Positions 6,707-15,030 of a DNA stretch of 64,000 nucleotides are shown piece by piece. The DNA is taken from positions 1-64,000 of the forward strand of contig CAKSWU010000003.1 in NCBI GenBank assembly GCA_934513205.1. Reading direction: 5' to 3'. How positions within the stretch are numbered: position 1 is the first letter of the stretch; the number at the start of each line of letters is the position of its first letter. Source of the stretch: an uncultured Faecalibacterium sp. Lineage in GTDB: Bacteria > Bacillota > Clostridia > Oscillospirales > Ruminococcaceae. The translations under genes and the position numbers were made by a program. Under the pieces are notes generated by a model. The model worked only from the letters and a program-made list of their open reading frames with translations, had not been told where the DNA came from and made no database searches.

Positions 6707-7336
6707 TTACGCTCTTGCGTTCTGCTGGTCGAAGATCTGCGGGGCAACGCGGATCAGGACCACCACAAAGACTGTGGTCAGAATCGCCTCGGGCAGCATG
6801 TAGGTGGCGTTGTACACGGCGCTGTACAGCCAGCACAGACCATTGACGCTCATGTCGGAGATGCCGGGGAAGCCGACCTCGGTCATCCAGCTGAAGGCGT
6901 AGTCGTAGTCCTTCCAGACGATGTAGCCGGACAGAAAGCTGCACAGAAAACGCAGCAGGCAGACCACAAAGGCACTGACGCCGATGCCCACGGTGCGGTT
7001 GCGGAAGGGTTTTGCGATCACGCATGCAAAGCCCAGCACCGTGAATGCCAGAAGGTAGTCCAGCAGCACGCAGCCGACCTGCGCAACAAGGGTCTGGCAG
7101 TAAGCCAGATTGTCAAGGCCCTGCACAAACTGGATCAGGCTGTTGACAAAGGCGGTCATAATGCCCCACTTTGCGCCGTGGCGGTAGCTCATTACCAGAA
7201 TGGGCACCATGCTGAACAGGGTAATGGAGCCGCCATGGGGCATGAGCGGGATCTGGATCATGCTCAGAACGGTGGACAGGGCGATCATCAGCGCGCCCTC
7301 CACCAGAATGCGGGTCTTGGAATAGGTCTTGGTCAT
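6707..7336 (-). CDS. thiT: thiamine ECF transporter S component
   Basis: A 209-residue integral membrane protein with about six hydrophobic segments. ThiT is the thiamine-binding S component that docks on the shared energy-coupling module EcfA-EcfA'-EcfT, which is not in this window. ThiT features are the N-terminal ILVEGALMIALSTVLSMIQIP, the GGSITLFSMVPILVMSYRHGAKWG signature and the WLYSAVYNATYMLPEAI end. ATG 7336 is chosen because a GAGGA lies just upstream and a further in-frame extension would enter the riboswitch. The TPP riboswitch directly upstream independently supports thiamine as the substrate. Confidence 0.92.
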   Translation of the reverse strand: MTKTYSKTRILVEGALMIALSTVLSMIQIPLMPHGGSITLFSMVPILVMSYRHGAKWGIMTAFVNSLIQFVQGLDNLAYCQTLVAQVGCVLLDYLLAFTVLGFACVIAKPFRNRTVGIGVSAFVVCLLRFLCSFLSGYIVWKDYDYAFSWMTEVGFPGISDMSVNGLCWLYSAVYNATYMLPEAILTTVFVVVLIRVAPQIFDQQNARA

Positions 7337-7369
7337 AAGGATTCCTCTTTTATTCAGATAGTACATAAA

Positions 7370-7510
7370 AGCAAAAATGCGCCCGCTTTGCAGCAGGCGC
7401 ACCGGGGTCTTAAGGGAAGGACAGTTCCGCAAACTCCCACGCCGGCATTATCCGGTCCGGTAAAAGGGTACTCCGCAGGATGCGGATCTCAGCCTTTCGG
7501 CACCCCTGTT
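7370..7510 (-). promoter_or_regulatory. TPP riboswitch with terminator, controlling thiT
   Basis: On the minus strand the thi-box core is clear: ACAGGGGTGCC, GGCTGAGATCC, ACCC, then GGATAATGCCGGCGTGGGA. The aptamer covers about 7510-7431. It is followed by a hairpin GCGCCTGC/GCGGGCGC (7400-7379) with a T run, so thiamine pyrophosphate binding should end transcription before thiT. The DNA between 7511 and folD holds no other feature seen. Confidence 0.95.
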
Positions 7511-7548
7511 TTATGTCCATCTGAAGTATAGCGCGTTTCCCGCAAAAG

Positions 7549-8403
7549 TCAAGAGCGGACGCTTCGGGCAGCAGCCTGAACCACATGCTCCACCAGCACC
7601 GAGGTGGTCACGGTGCCCACGCCCCCTGGCACGGGGGTAATGGCGTCCACTACCGGCTCTGCGGCATCAAACTGCACATCGCCGCACAGTCTGCCCTCCG
7701 CGTTCACATGGATGCCCACATCCACCACGGTCTGCCCCGGGCGCAGGCAGTCGGCGTTCACAGCCGCCATTTTGCCCATGGCGACCACCACGATGTCGGC
7801 CTCCCGGCAGACTGCGGGCAGGTCCCGGGTGCGGGAGTTGCAAAGGGTGACAGTGGCGTTCTCCCGGTCCAGCATCATGGCGGCGGGCTTGCCCACCACG
7901 AGGCTGCGCCCCACCACCACGGCGCGCTTGCCGGAGAGGGGAATATTGTAATGCTTCAGGATCTCCATGCAGGCTTGCGCAGTGCAGGGGGCATAGCCCA
8001 GTGCGGTATTCGTGAACACGCCTGCCAGCGAAGTATCCGTGATGCCGTCAATGTCCTTTTCCGGAGCAAGTGCAGCACGGACAGTACGGTCATCGAACTG
8101 CTTGGGCAGGGGGCGGAACAGCAGACAGCCGTGGATGCTGTCATCGGCGTTCACGGCTGCGATCACCTTCAGCAGCTCCTCCTGCGAGGCATCGGCAGGC
8201 AGCAGAAACTGCCGTACCTCCACGCCTGCCTTGCTGCAGCGGGCCGAGACTCCCCGCTCATAGGACAGATCGTCCTCCCGTTCACCGACCCGCACCACCG
8301 CCAGCGTGGGGGTGATGCCCTGTGCCTTCAGCTGCTGGCACAGGGCGGCACTGCGCTCGTTCATGGCGGCCACAACCGGCGCACCCTTTAAAATCGTTGC
8401 CAT
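7549..8403 (-). CDS. folD: FolD-type methylene-THF dehydrogenase, variant active site
   Basis: A 284-residue cytoplasmic protein of the FolD family, which oxidises 5,10-methylene-THF to methenyl-THF with NADP and, in most members, hydrolyses the product to 10-formyl-THF. Family landmarks are YAPCTAQACMEIL, VVVGRSLVVGKPAAMML and the C-terminal DAITPVPGGVGTVTTSVL. The catalytic region is unusual: Tyr48 is present, but the lysine expected four residues later is Val52, and the glutamine of the usual VQLPLP segment is Phe96 (CLLFRPLP). The KDIDG aspartate is kept. Start ATG 8403 has AGGGA seven bases upstream. It lies 23 bases behind fchA in a folate operon. Confidence 0.88.
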   Translation of the reverse strand: MATILKGAPVVAAMNERSAALCQQLKAQGITPTLAVVRVGEREDDLSYERGVSARCSKAGVEVRQFLLPADASQEELLKVIAAVNADDSIHGCLLFRPLPKQFDDRTVRAALAPEKDIDGITDTSLAGVFTNTALGYAPCTAQACMEILKHYNIPLSGKRAVVVGRSLVVGKPAAMMLDRENATVTLCNSRTRDLPAVCREADIVVVAMGKMAAVNADCLRPGQTVVDVGIHVNAEGRLCGDVQFDAAEPVVDAITPVPGGVGTVTTSVLVEHVVQAAARSVRS

Positions 8404-8426
8404 ATTACGTTCCCTCATTTGTTCGG

Positions 8427-9062
8427 TTATTTATTGCGGAGCCTGCCCTGTACCGCAGCATACACGGCGTCGGCGCGGGGGACAAATTCGTCCAGCAATG
8501 TGTCTGCTTTTGCGTCCAGCTGCGCGGCGTGGTCCCGGTCGTTCATCAGCCTTGTGTTGGTGAACACATTCAGGCCGGCGGCCTGCAGGGCGGCTTTGCA
8601 CAGCACGGCAGAACAGCCTGCGTCCGATAATGCCAGCACACTGCCCTTGGCGGCGTACTGCTGGGCCAGCACGATGCCCTCGGCGCATGTCTCCATGACG
8701 CGCAGCGGCACCGCGCAGGCACCGTCCAGCGCTGCTTCCAGCACGGCGGCTTTGCGGGCGGCCTGCTCCGGTGTGTCTTTGGGCAGGCCGTAGGCGGCAG
8801 CCAGCGGCGCAAAGGCGTCGGCGTCTGCCTGCACCAACGCTTCCAGCTCTCGGCGCAGAGCGTCGGCCCGAGCGTTCAGGGCCTGAATATCCGCCTCCAC
8901 GGCGGCATATTTCTTTTTGCCGGTGGTCAGGCTGCCCACCATGCTGCCCAGCGCTGCCCCTGCCGCGCCCACCAGTGCAGCGGTACTGCCGCCGCCCGGG
9001 GCGGGGGATTTGCTGGCAAGCTGGGCCAGAAACTGTCCGCAGCTTTGTTGGATCATTTCCAT
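8427..9062 (-). CDS. fchA: methenyl-THF cyclohydrolase / cyclodeaminase family protein
   Basis: A 211-residue, mostly helical protein of the FchA/FTCD-cyclodeaminase family. The signature SPAPGGGSTAALVGAAGAAL lies at about residues 19-38 and is followed by VGSLTTGKKKY. FchA opens 5,10-methenyl-THF to 10-formyl-THF; relatives release ammonia from formimino-THF, and no formiminotransferase is present here. The start is ATG 9062 behind GAGGGG, overlapping the end of fau1. With folD downstream it forms a one-carbon operon and may supply the cyclohydrolase step that this FolD seems to have lost. Confidence 0.88.
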   Translation of the reverse strand: MEMIQQSCGQFLAQLASKSPAPGGGSTAALVGAAGAALGSMVGSLTTGKKKYAAVEADIQALNARADALRRELEALVQADADAFAPLAAAYGLPKDTPEQAARKAAVLEAALDGACAVPLRVMETCAEGIVLAQQYAAKGSVLALSDAGCSAVLCKAALQAAGLNVFTNTRLMNDRDHAAQLDAKADTLLDEFVPRADAVYAAVQGRLRNK

Positions 9063-9625
9063 GTATAAATACCCCTCTCTGTTACAAAGGCATCCAATCG
9101 CTGGTCGTGGTCGTCCACGGCGGCGCGGGGGACGCGCTGTGCTTCCCATGCAATGCCGATCTTCACCGCCCGGGTGCAGCGGGGCAGGTAGCGGTCATAG
9201 TAGCCCTTGCCCATGCCCACCCGGTAACAGTCTGCATCAAAGGCGGTGCAGGGCACCAGCACAAGGTCCAGCTGCTCCGCCTGTAAAAGGGTGGAGCGCT
9301 CCGGCACCGGCGTGCGGATGCCGTAAAGACCCGTTTCCCAGCCCTGCGGACCGGGCACAAAGACCTCCATGGAAAAGTCCTCGCCGCACACGGGGTAAGC
9401 CAGCACGCAGCCCTGCCGGGCGGCCTGCGCAGCAAAGCCGGAAAGATCGGCTTCGGCCCCGAAAGCAGCATAAAGCAGAATGGTTCGGGCGCGGCGCACT
9501 GCGTCCAGCTGCCAGAGATTTGCGCACAAGGCGGCAGCGGCAGCGGCGCGCTCTCCGGCGGGGATGGCACTGCGGGCATCGCGCCCAAAGCGGCGCTGTG
9601 CAGCTTTTGCTTCGGCAATGGTCAC
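9053..9625 (-). CDS. 5-formyltetrahydrofolate cyclo-ligase
   Basis: A 190-residue enzyme that converts 5-formyl-THF to 5,10-methenyl-THF using ATP. Family features are the N-terminal basic helix, LLYAAFGAEADLSGFA, the substrate loop GIRTPVP, LVLVPCTAFDADCYRVGMGKGYYDRYL (strongly diagnostic) and the C-terminal HDQRLDAFVTERGI. The start is GTG 9625 with GAGGTG upstream. It is the first gene of fau1-fchA-folD, so all three feed the methenyl/formyl-THF pool. It overlaps fchA by about ten bases. Confidence 0.93.
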   Translation of the reverse strand: MTIAEAKAAQRRFGRDARSAIPAGERAAAAAALCANLWQLDAVRRARTILLYAAFGAEADLSGFAAQAARQGCVLAYPVCGEDFSMEVFVPGPQGWETGLYGIRTPVPERSTLLQAEQLDLVLVPCTAFDADCYRVGMGKGYYDRYLPRCTRAVKIGIAWEAQRVPRAAVDDHDQRLDAFVTERGIYTWK

Positions 9626-9751
9626 GGCAGAACACCTCGCTTCATGTCAGACCATGGACAGTTGAAAAAGATACAAAAAAGTCATTGCAAAATTATACAA
9701 GTATGATAAACGCTTCAGAGGAAAAAAGCAAGCCTTTTGGCAAAATACAAA

Positions 9752-9780
9752 TTGAAGATGCAGCCGCTTTCTGCTATGAT
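9752..9780 (+). promoter_or_regulatory. glyA promoter and structured leader
   Basis: TTGAAG (9752-9757), 17 bases, TATGAT (9775-9780). The roughly 90-base leader after it holds a GGTCC/GGACC stem and a CCGGG/CCCGG hairpin and could regulate glyA; no riboswitch class was recognised. Confidence 0.65.
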
Positions 9781-9874
9781 AATACAAAACACTTCGCACG
9801 GTCCCGGAGCAGCGAGGCTCAAAGGACCGGGGACACCGGGCGTTCCGACCCGGAGAAGGAGAGGGGTAACAACT

Positions 9875-11128
9875 ATGTACAAGGATATGATGGACACCAT
9901 CGGCATGGTCAATGCTGCCGACCCGGAGCTGGGTGCAGCCATGGACCGGGAGCTGACCCGTCAGCGTCAGAACATTGAACTGATCGCCAGCGAGAACATC
10001 GTCTCGCCTGCCGTGATGGCAGCCATGGGCAGCATTCTGACCAATAAGTACGCCGAGGGTCTGCCCGGCAAACGCTATTACGGCGGCTGCGCTTATGTGG
10101 ACGAGGTGGAGAACATTGCCATCCGGCGTGCCTGCCAGCTGTTTGGCGCAAAGTACGCCAACGTTCAGCCCCATTCCGGTGCGCAGGCCAACCTTGCTGT
10201 GTATTTTGCCCTGCTGGAACTGGGTGACACCGTCATGGGCATGGACCTGTCGCAGGGTGGTCATTTGACCCACGGCTCCCCGGTGAACATGTCCGGCAAA
10301 AACTACAACTTTGTGTCCTACGGTGTCAATGCAGACGGCGTCATCGACTACGCCGAGCTGGAAAAGCAGGTGCGCAAGGTGCGCCCCAAGATGCTGGTGG
10401 CGGGCGCTTCTGCCTACCCCCGCGCCATCGACTTTGCAAAGCTGGCCGAGATCGCTCACGGCTACGGCGCCTACCTGATGGTGGACATGGCGCACATTGC
10501 CGGCCTGGTGGCGGGCGGACAGCACCAGAGCCCCGTACCCTATGCGGACGTTGTCACCACCACCACCCACAAGACCCTGCGCGGCCCCCGCGGCGGTCTG
10601 ATTTTGACCAACAACCCCATCATTGCCAAACGCATCAACTCGGCGGTGTTCCCCGGCACGCAGGGCGGCCCGCTGGAGCACGTGATCGCTGCCAAGGCGG
10701 TCTGCTTTGGCGAGGCTCTGAAGCCGGAGTTCAAGGATTATTCCCGCAAGATCGTGGAAAATGCGCAGGCACTGGCGGCTGCATTGCAGCAGCGCGGGGT
10801 CAAGCTGGTATCCGGCGGCACCGACAACCACCTGATGCTCATCGACCTGCGGGACGAGGAGTGCACCGGCAAGGAACTGGAGATCCGTCTAGACAGCGTG
10901 CACATCACCGCCAACAAGAACACCGTGCCCGGCGAGACCCGCAGCCCCTTTGTGACCTCCGGCGTGCGTCTGGGCACCCCGGCCGTCACCACCCGCGGCA
11001 TGGGTGCAGCCGAGATGCAGGTGATCGCGGACTGCATCGCAGACTGCATCTGGCACTATGACGAAAAGAAGGACGAGATCAGCGCCCGCGTGCTGAAGCT
11101 CACCGAGGAATTCCCGCTGTATCAGTAA
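9875..11128 (+). CDS. glyA: serine hydroxymethyltransferase
   Basis: A 417-residue PLP enzyme that transfers the serine C3 to tetrahydrofolate, giving glycine and 5,10-methylene-THF, the main entry of one-carbon units in the cell. Motifs: IELIASENIVSP, TNKYAEGLPGKRYYGG, VDMAHIAGLVAGG, and the PLP lysine at about residue 233 in TTTTHKTLRGPRGG. Length is normal for bacteria. ATG 9875 is chosen because AGGAGAGGGG precedes it; the open frame extends further upstream but across the promoter. It is divergent from fau1-fchA-folD, which use its product. Confidence 0.97.
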   Translation: MYKDMMDTIGMVNAADPELGAAMDRELTRQRQNIELIASENIVSPAVMAAMGSILTNKYAEGLPGKRYYGGCAYVDEVENIAIRRACQLFGAKYANVQPHSGAQANLAVYFALLELGDTVMGMDLSQGGHLTHGSPVNMSGKNYNFVSYGVNADGVIDYAELEKQVRKVRPKMLVAGASAYPRAIDFAKLAEIAHGYGAYLMVDMAHIAGLVAGGQHQSPVPYADVVTTTTHKTLRGPRGGLILTNNPIIAKRINSAVFPGTQGGPLEHVIAAKAVCFGEALKPEFKDYSRKIVENAQALAAALQQRGVKLVSGGTDNHLMLIDLRDEECTGKELEIRLDSVHITANKNTVPGETRSPFVTSGVRLGTPAVTTRGMGAAEMQVIADCIADCIWHYDEKKDEISARVLKLTEEFPLYQ

Positions 11129-11145
11129 ATACCGCTTTGTTTGGA

Positions 11146-11182
11146 AGAGGAAGTGCCTTCGGGCACTTCCTCTTTCTTTTTT
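11146..11182 (+). terminator. glyA terminator
   Basis: AGAGGAAGTGCC, a TTCG tetraloop, GGCACTTCCTCT and a T-rich tail: a textbook intrinsic terminator. Confidence 0.95.
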
Positions 11183-11229
11183 GCGGGGTTTGTGTTACCA
11201 TAAATGCAAAGGCAAAAGGAGAAATGATC

Positions 11230-11745
11230 ATGGAGCGAACAGGGCTTTTGCATCTATATTACGGCGACGGCAAAGGCAAGACCACAGCCGCCATGGGACT
11301 TGCCCTGCGGGCGCTGGGCAGCGGAAAACGTGTGGTCATCGTGCAATTTTTAAAGGGCGGTCAGAGTGGAGAGATCCCGCTGCTGGAACAGCTGGGGGCC
11401 GCCGTTTACCGGGGCAAAGCTGGGCAGAAATTTGTTTTTCAGATGAACGAGGCCGAAAAGGCTGCCACCCGCGCCCTGCAGAACAAAAATCTTGCGGAAG
11501 CGATGGCGCAGCCCTGCGATGTGCTGGTGCTGGACGAAGCGGGCAGTGCATGGGAACTGGACATGGTGGACAAAGCCCTGCTGAAACGGGCTGTGCTGGA
11601 GCGCCCTGCCGGGCAGGAGTGTGTTTTGACCGCCCATGCCGTCCCGGTGTGGATGCTGGATGCCGCCGACTACATTACCGAAATGAGATGCTGCCGCCAC
11701 CCGTACCAGAAGGGCATTGCCGCCCGGAAGGGGATCGAATATTAA
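11230..11745 (+). CDS. cobA: cob(I)alamin adenosyltransferase, CobA/CobO type
   Basis: A 171-residue P-loop protein that attaches the adenosyl group of ATP to cobalt of corrinoids. The P-loop GDGKGKTTAAMGLALRALG is at about 12-30, followed by RVVIVQFLKGGQSGE and the DVLVLDEA Walker B-like strand, all characteristic of the CobA/BtuR family. ATG 11230 is preferred over ATG 11224 because AGGAG lies eight bases upstream of it and only two from the other. No other cobalamin genes are nearby, so it may serve salvage. Confidence 0.88.
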   Translation: MERTGLLHLYYGDGKGKTTAAMGLALRALGSGKRVVIVQFLKGGQSGEIPLLEQLGAAVYRGKAGQKFVFQMNEAEKAATRALQNKNLAEAMAQPCDVLVLDEAGSAWELDMVDKALLKRAVLERPAGQECVLTAHAVPVWMLDAADYITEMRCCRHPYQKGIAARKGIEY

Positions 11746-11962
11746 AAGGGCACGCACTTCCTTGCATTTAGCCCATCGTTGTGATATGATGATATTAAGA
11801 ACCATGCGTACATTTTTTGAGCAGCATTCCGCGCAAAAAAAGGGGACCGCTCTGTATCGCTGCCGGGGCAGTTCCCGGCGGCGGTTTATTTGAAGAGACG
11901 GTTAGCTTTCCCTAACAACTGCTGCGGCATCTGCCGGGCATGGGAAAACAGGAGGGGAAAGT
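11746..11962. other. intergenic gap, no gene seen
   Basis: About 220 bases between cobA and the HMA-domain gene. A possible 29-codon frame starts at an ATG near 11802 without a convincing ribosome binding site. A weak GC-rich inverted repeat near 11845-11890 could terminate cobA. Confidence 0.3.
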
Positions 11963-12223
11963 ATGATCGAAACCACAGTGAAGGTCGATGGAATGATGTG
12001 CGGCATGTGCGAAAGCCATGTCAACGATGCCGTGCGCAAGGCGTTTCCGGAGGCAGAAAAGGTGACGTCGTCCCACAGCAGGGGCCGAACAGTGATCCGG
12101 TCACAGCAGCCGTTGGACGAGCAGAAGCTGCGGGATGTCATCAATGCCACCGGCTATGAGGTGAAGGATGTGAAGAGTGCTCCTTGGGAAAAGAAAGGAC
12201 TCTTCTCTTTCTTGAAAAAATAA
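11963..12223 (+). CDS. heavy-metal-associated (HMA) domain protein, CopZ-like
   Basis: An 86-residue protein made of one HMA domain with the metal-binding GMMCGMCESHVNDAV segment (Cys at about 12 and 15) and a ferredoxin-like end INATGYEVKDV. It resembles CopZ copper chaperones, but the MCGMC form is variant (MxCxxC with Gly-Met between the cysteines). A basic FSFLKK tail follows. AGGAGGGGAAAG precedes the ATG. No P-type ATPase is adjacent, so the metal and the partner are unknown. Confidence 0.8.
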   Translation: MIETTVKVDGMMCGMCESHVNDAVRKAFPEAEKVTSSHSRGRTVIRSQQPLDEQKLRDVINATGYEVKDVKSAPWEKKGLFSFLKK

Positions 12224-12251
12224 TACAGGCACACAAGGGAGGCGGATCCGG

Positions 12252-13214
12252 ATGAGGATATTGGTCTATGGCGCAGGCGTGATCGGCTGTGAGCTGGCAC
12301 ACGCTTTGATCCAGAACAAAAAGAACGTTGTCACGCTGCTTGCCCGGGGCGAGTGGAAGGAGCGGATCGACCAGAAGGGTCTGGTCATCCGCCACTGGGC
12401 CCAGCGCAGGACCACAACGGACCGGGTGCAGACCATCGAGAGCCTGTCCCCGGAGGATTGCTACGATCTGGTGTTCGTGGTGCTGCAGGCGGGGCAGCTG
12501 CCGGAGGTGCTGCCGGTCCTGAAAGCGAACCGCAGCCCATACTTTGTGTTTGTCGGCAACGACCCCCATGCAAAGCAGGTTCTGGAAGCCATGCAGCGCC
12601 CGGCAGACCGGATCGCCTTTGGCTTCCAGAACTCGGCAGGACACCGGGAGCATGACCGGGTGGTCAGCACATATATGGGCATCGGCATGACCGTGGGCGG
12701 GGCCACCACGCCGCTGTCCGGGGCATTCCGCATCCGGCTCAAGACCGCTTTTGACGGTGTGAAATACCGTCTGACCTTCTACGGCGATATGGACGAATGG
12801 CTCAAGTGCCACATTGCCCTGATCCTTCCGGTGAGTTATGTGTGCTATGCCTGCAATGGTGATCTGCGGCGCGCCACCAAACAGCAGCGCGGAGCGATTC
12901 TGGACGCGGCATACGAAGCCTGCGTGATGCTGAAGGATGCGGGCATCCCTGTGAACGACCGGCAGAACACCGACTGCTATCGTCCCGGCTCTGCCGGTCG
13001 GAGGCAGATGGAGGCCATGATGTTCACCATGGCAAAAACTCCGCTGGGCCGTCTGTGTGCATCGGACCACGCCATGCACGCCGTGGCAGAGATGAAGTAT
13101 CTGGACGATGCCTTTGAGGCGCTGCGCAGGCAGACCGGCACCGCCATGCCCATGTGGGAAAAGCTGCGCAGTGAGATGCCGCCGTGGGATTCGCTGCTGA
13201 AAAAGGACGCATAA
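12252..13214 (+). CDS. ketopantoate reductase (ApbA/PanE) family protein
   Basis: A 320-residue protein with an N-terminal Rossmann domain (MRILVYGAGVIGCELAHAL, GxGxxG at about 7-12) and a helical C-terminal half. PanE proteins reduce 2-dehydropantoate to pantoate with NADPH for coenzyme A synthesis. The C-terminal part is diverged from true PanE and the context (no panB/C) does not support that role, so it is best taken as a family member of unknown substrate. It starts 28 bases after the HMA gene and may share its transcript. Confidence 0.75.
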   Translation: MRILVYGAGVIGCELAHALIQNKKNVVTLLARGEWKERIDQKGLVIRHWAQRRTTTDRVQTIESLSPEDCYDLVFVVLQAGQLPEVLPVLKANRSPYFVFVGNDPHAKQVLEAMQRPADRIAFGFQNSAGHREHDRVVSTYMGIGMTVGGATTPLSGAFRIRLKTAFDGVKYRLTFYGDMDEWLKCHIALILPVSYVCYACNGDLRRATKQQRGAILDAAYEACVMLKDAGIPVNDRQNTDCYRPGSAGRRQMEAMMFTMAKTPLGRLCASDHAMHAVAEMKYLDDAFEALRRQTGTAMPMWEKLRSEMPPWDSLLKKDA

Positions 13215-13217
13215 ACA

Positions 13218-13259
13218 AAACAAGGCTGCTGCACAAAGTCATGTGCAGCAGCCTTGTTT
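13218..13259 (+). terminator. terminator after the PanE-like gene
   Basis: ACAAGGCTGCTGCAC and GTGCAGCAGCCTTGT pair perfectly (15 bp) and are followed by a short T run. Confidence 0.85.
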
Positions 13260-13320
13260 GCATCATGCACTCGCGGCTAAAACACAAAACCGACCGGGCT
13301 GTTCCGGCGCAGCAAAGGGT

Positions 13321-13380
13321 TTATTGATAGTTCCTCAGCAGTTCCCGGTAAAAATCCACGGCAAGCGGGATCTTGTCAAA
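13321..13380 (-). pseudogene. gene-end remnant beside an inverted repeat
   Basis: On the minus strand a short frame reads FDKIPLAVDFYRELLRNYQ and stops at 13321, which looks like a natural protein C-terminus. An in-frame stop lies just upstream (13390-13392), within a perfect inverted repeat ACGCTTAAAA/TTTTAAGCGT (13386-13395, 13416-13425). The parent gene is not recognisable. The rest of 13261-13520 shows no gene. Confidence 0.4.
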
Positions 13381-13522
13381 AGAAAACGCTTAAAACCTCT
13401 CGCATCATCAAGAAATTTTAAGCGTCTGAACAGAAAAGTGAAAAAGATTCATTCTGCCTCAAACAGCAGCCTTCCGAAGTCCGGCTGCCGTCCGAGTGCT
13501 GCGAGAAAAGGGGAGCCTGTGG

Positions 13523-14914
13523 TCAGGACAGGATCCCGGTGGACTGCAAAAACAGCACCAGCATCATCACCGGGGCAACGTAGCGGATCATCACCCGGTA
13601 GAGCTTTTTGCGGCGGAAGGTCTCGCCGTTGCGCTGCATCTCGTCGATGACGTAATCTGGCGTCATGACCCAGCCGATGAGGATGGTGGACAGCAGCGCG
13701 ATGAAGGGCATCATAACGCTGTTGCTGATGTAGTCCATGATATCCAACAGCTGAGCCGCAGAGCCGTTGGGCAGCTGTACCTCAAAATAAAAGACGCTGT
13801 AACCCAGTGCAATGACAGCCGACGCGGCCAGATAGATGACGGTCAGCACCAGAACCGTCTTTTTGCGCCCGGTGTGGAAGATCTCCATGCAGTTGGCGGT
13901 GATGGATTCCAGCACCGAGATGCAGGAGGTCAGGGTGGCGAAGATGGCAGTGACGAAGAACAGAATGCCCACGAACACACCCGCTTTGCCCATGGCGTTG
14001 AACACCTTGGGCAGCGAGACGAACATCAGGCTGGGGCCTGCGCTCATGCCATCGGTGCCGGAGAACACATACACGGCGGGGATGATCATGGCACCGGCCA
14101 GCAGGGCCACACCGGTATCAAAAATCTCGATCTGATTCACGGCTTTGTTCAGGTCCACGTCAGGTTTCACATAGGAACCGTAGGTGATCATAATGCCCAT
14201 GGACACGCTCAGCGAGAAGAACAGCTGACTCATGGCGTCCAGCAGGATCTGCAAAAAACGGCTGACGGTCAGCCCCTCCACATGGGGGGTCAGGTAGTAG
14301 CGCAGACCCTCCAGACCGGTGCGCAGCTGACCGGAGGCGTCCTCGTGGCGCAGGGTGAGCGAGTAACCCGCGATCACCACCACCAGCACCAGCAGCACGG
14401 GCATCATGTAACGGGACACCCGCTCAATGCCGCCCTCCACGCCGTTGTACACGATGAAGGCGGTGATGCCCATGAACAGCAGACCAAACACCACCGGGGA
14501 CACCGGCGAGGTGATGAAGCTGGTAAAATAGCCATCCTGTGCGGCGGCGGCAGACTGCCCGGTCAGGTAGACCACCGCATATTTTGTGATCCAGCCGCCA
14601 ATGACGGCATAGTAGGTCATAATGAGCACTGGCACCAGAAAGGTCAGAATGCCCAGAAACTTCCACTTGGGACGCATGGAGGCATACGCCCCAATGGCGC
14701 TCTGCTTGGTACGCCGTCCAATGGCGATATCCGAACTGAGCAGGGTAAAGCCGAAGGTCAGCACCAGCGCCAGATACACCAGCAAAAACAAACCGCCGCC
14801 GTCCTTTGCGGCAAGGTAGGGGAACCGCCACAGGTTGCCCACACCCACCGCACTGCCGGCGGCTGCAAGGACAAAACCGATCTGTCCGGAGAAATTGCTC
14901 GTTTTCTTTTCCAT
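13523..14914 (-). CDS. sodium-dependent transporter, NSS (SNF) family
   Basis: A 463-residue membrane protein with about eleven to twelve hydrophobic segments. TM1 carries the NSS signature GSAVGVGNLWRFPYLAAKDGGG, which builds the sodium and substrate site in LeuT-like transporters. Bacterial members import amino acids with sodium; the exact substrate cannot be read from sequence. ATG 14914 is chosen (AGGAG ten bases upstream) over a TTG nine bases earlier. It is divergent from a LysR gene, which is likely to control it. Confidence 0.9.
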   Translation of the reverse strand: MEKKTSNFSGQIGFVLAAAGSAVGVGNLWRFPYLAAKDGGGLFLLVYLALVLTFGFTLLSSDIAIGRRTKQSAIGAYASMRPKWKFLGILTFLVPVLIMTYYAVIGGWITKYAVVYLTGQSAAAAQDGYFTSFITSPVSPVVFGLLFMGITAFIVYNGVEGGIERVSRYMMPVLLVLVVVIAGYSLTLRHEDASGQLRTGLEGLRYYLTPHVEGLTVSRFLQILLDAMSQLFFSLSVSMGIMITYGSYVKPDVDLNKAVNQIEIFDTGVALLAGAMIIPAVYVFSGTDGMSAGPSLMFVSLPKVFNAMGKAGVFVGILFFVTAIFATLTSCISVLESITANCMEIFHTGRKKTVLVLTVIYLAASAVIALGYSVFYFEVQLPNGSAAQLLDIMDYISNSVMMPFIALLSTILIGWVMTPDYVIDEMQRNGETFRRKKLYRVMIRYVAPVMMLVLFLQSTGILS

Positions 14915-14928
14915 GATTTCCAAACTCC

Positions 14929-14958
14929 TATCCTAAAAACCTATTGTAATATAGGATA
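14929..14958. promoter_or_regulatory. palindrome between the NSS and LysR genes (candidate operator)
   Basis: TATCCTA and TAGGATA face each other across 16 bases in the divergent intergenic region. LysR proteins bind such dyads; assignment is from position. Confidence 0.5.
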
Positions 14959-15030
14959 ACATGAAGTATCATATCAGTAAACCCAATAAAATTACTACGA
15001 CCTATAAATTTTACTTATGGAGTGTTTGCA

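Noticed and set aside
9781..9874. ZTP or THF riboswitch before glyA
   Set aside because: The CACCGGGCG word recalls the ZTP aptamer, but the other conserved blocks are missing.
13496..14959. A long plus-strand open frame across the NSS transporter
   Set aside because: The minus-strand protein is a clear transporter; the plus-strand translation is His/Gln-rich and unlike any protein.
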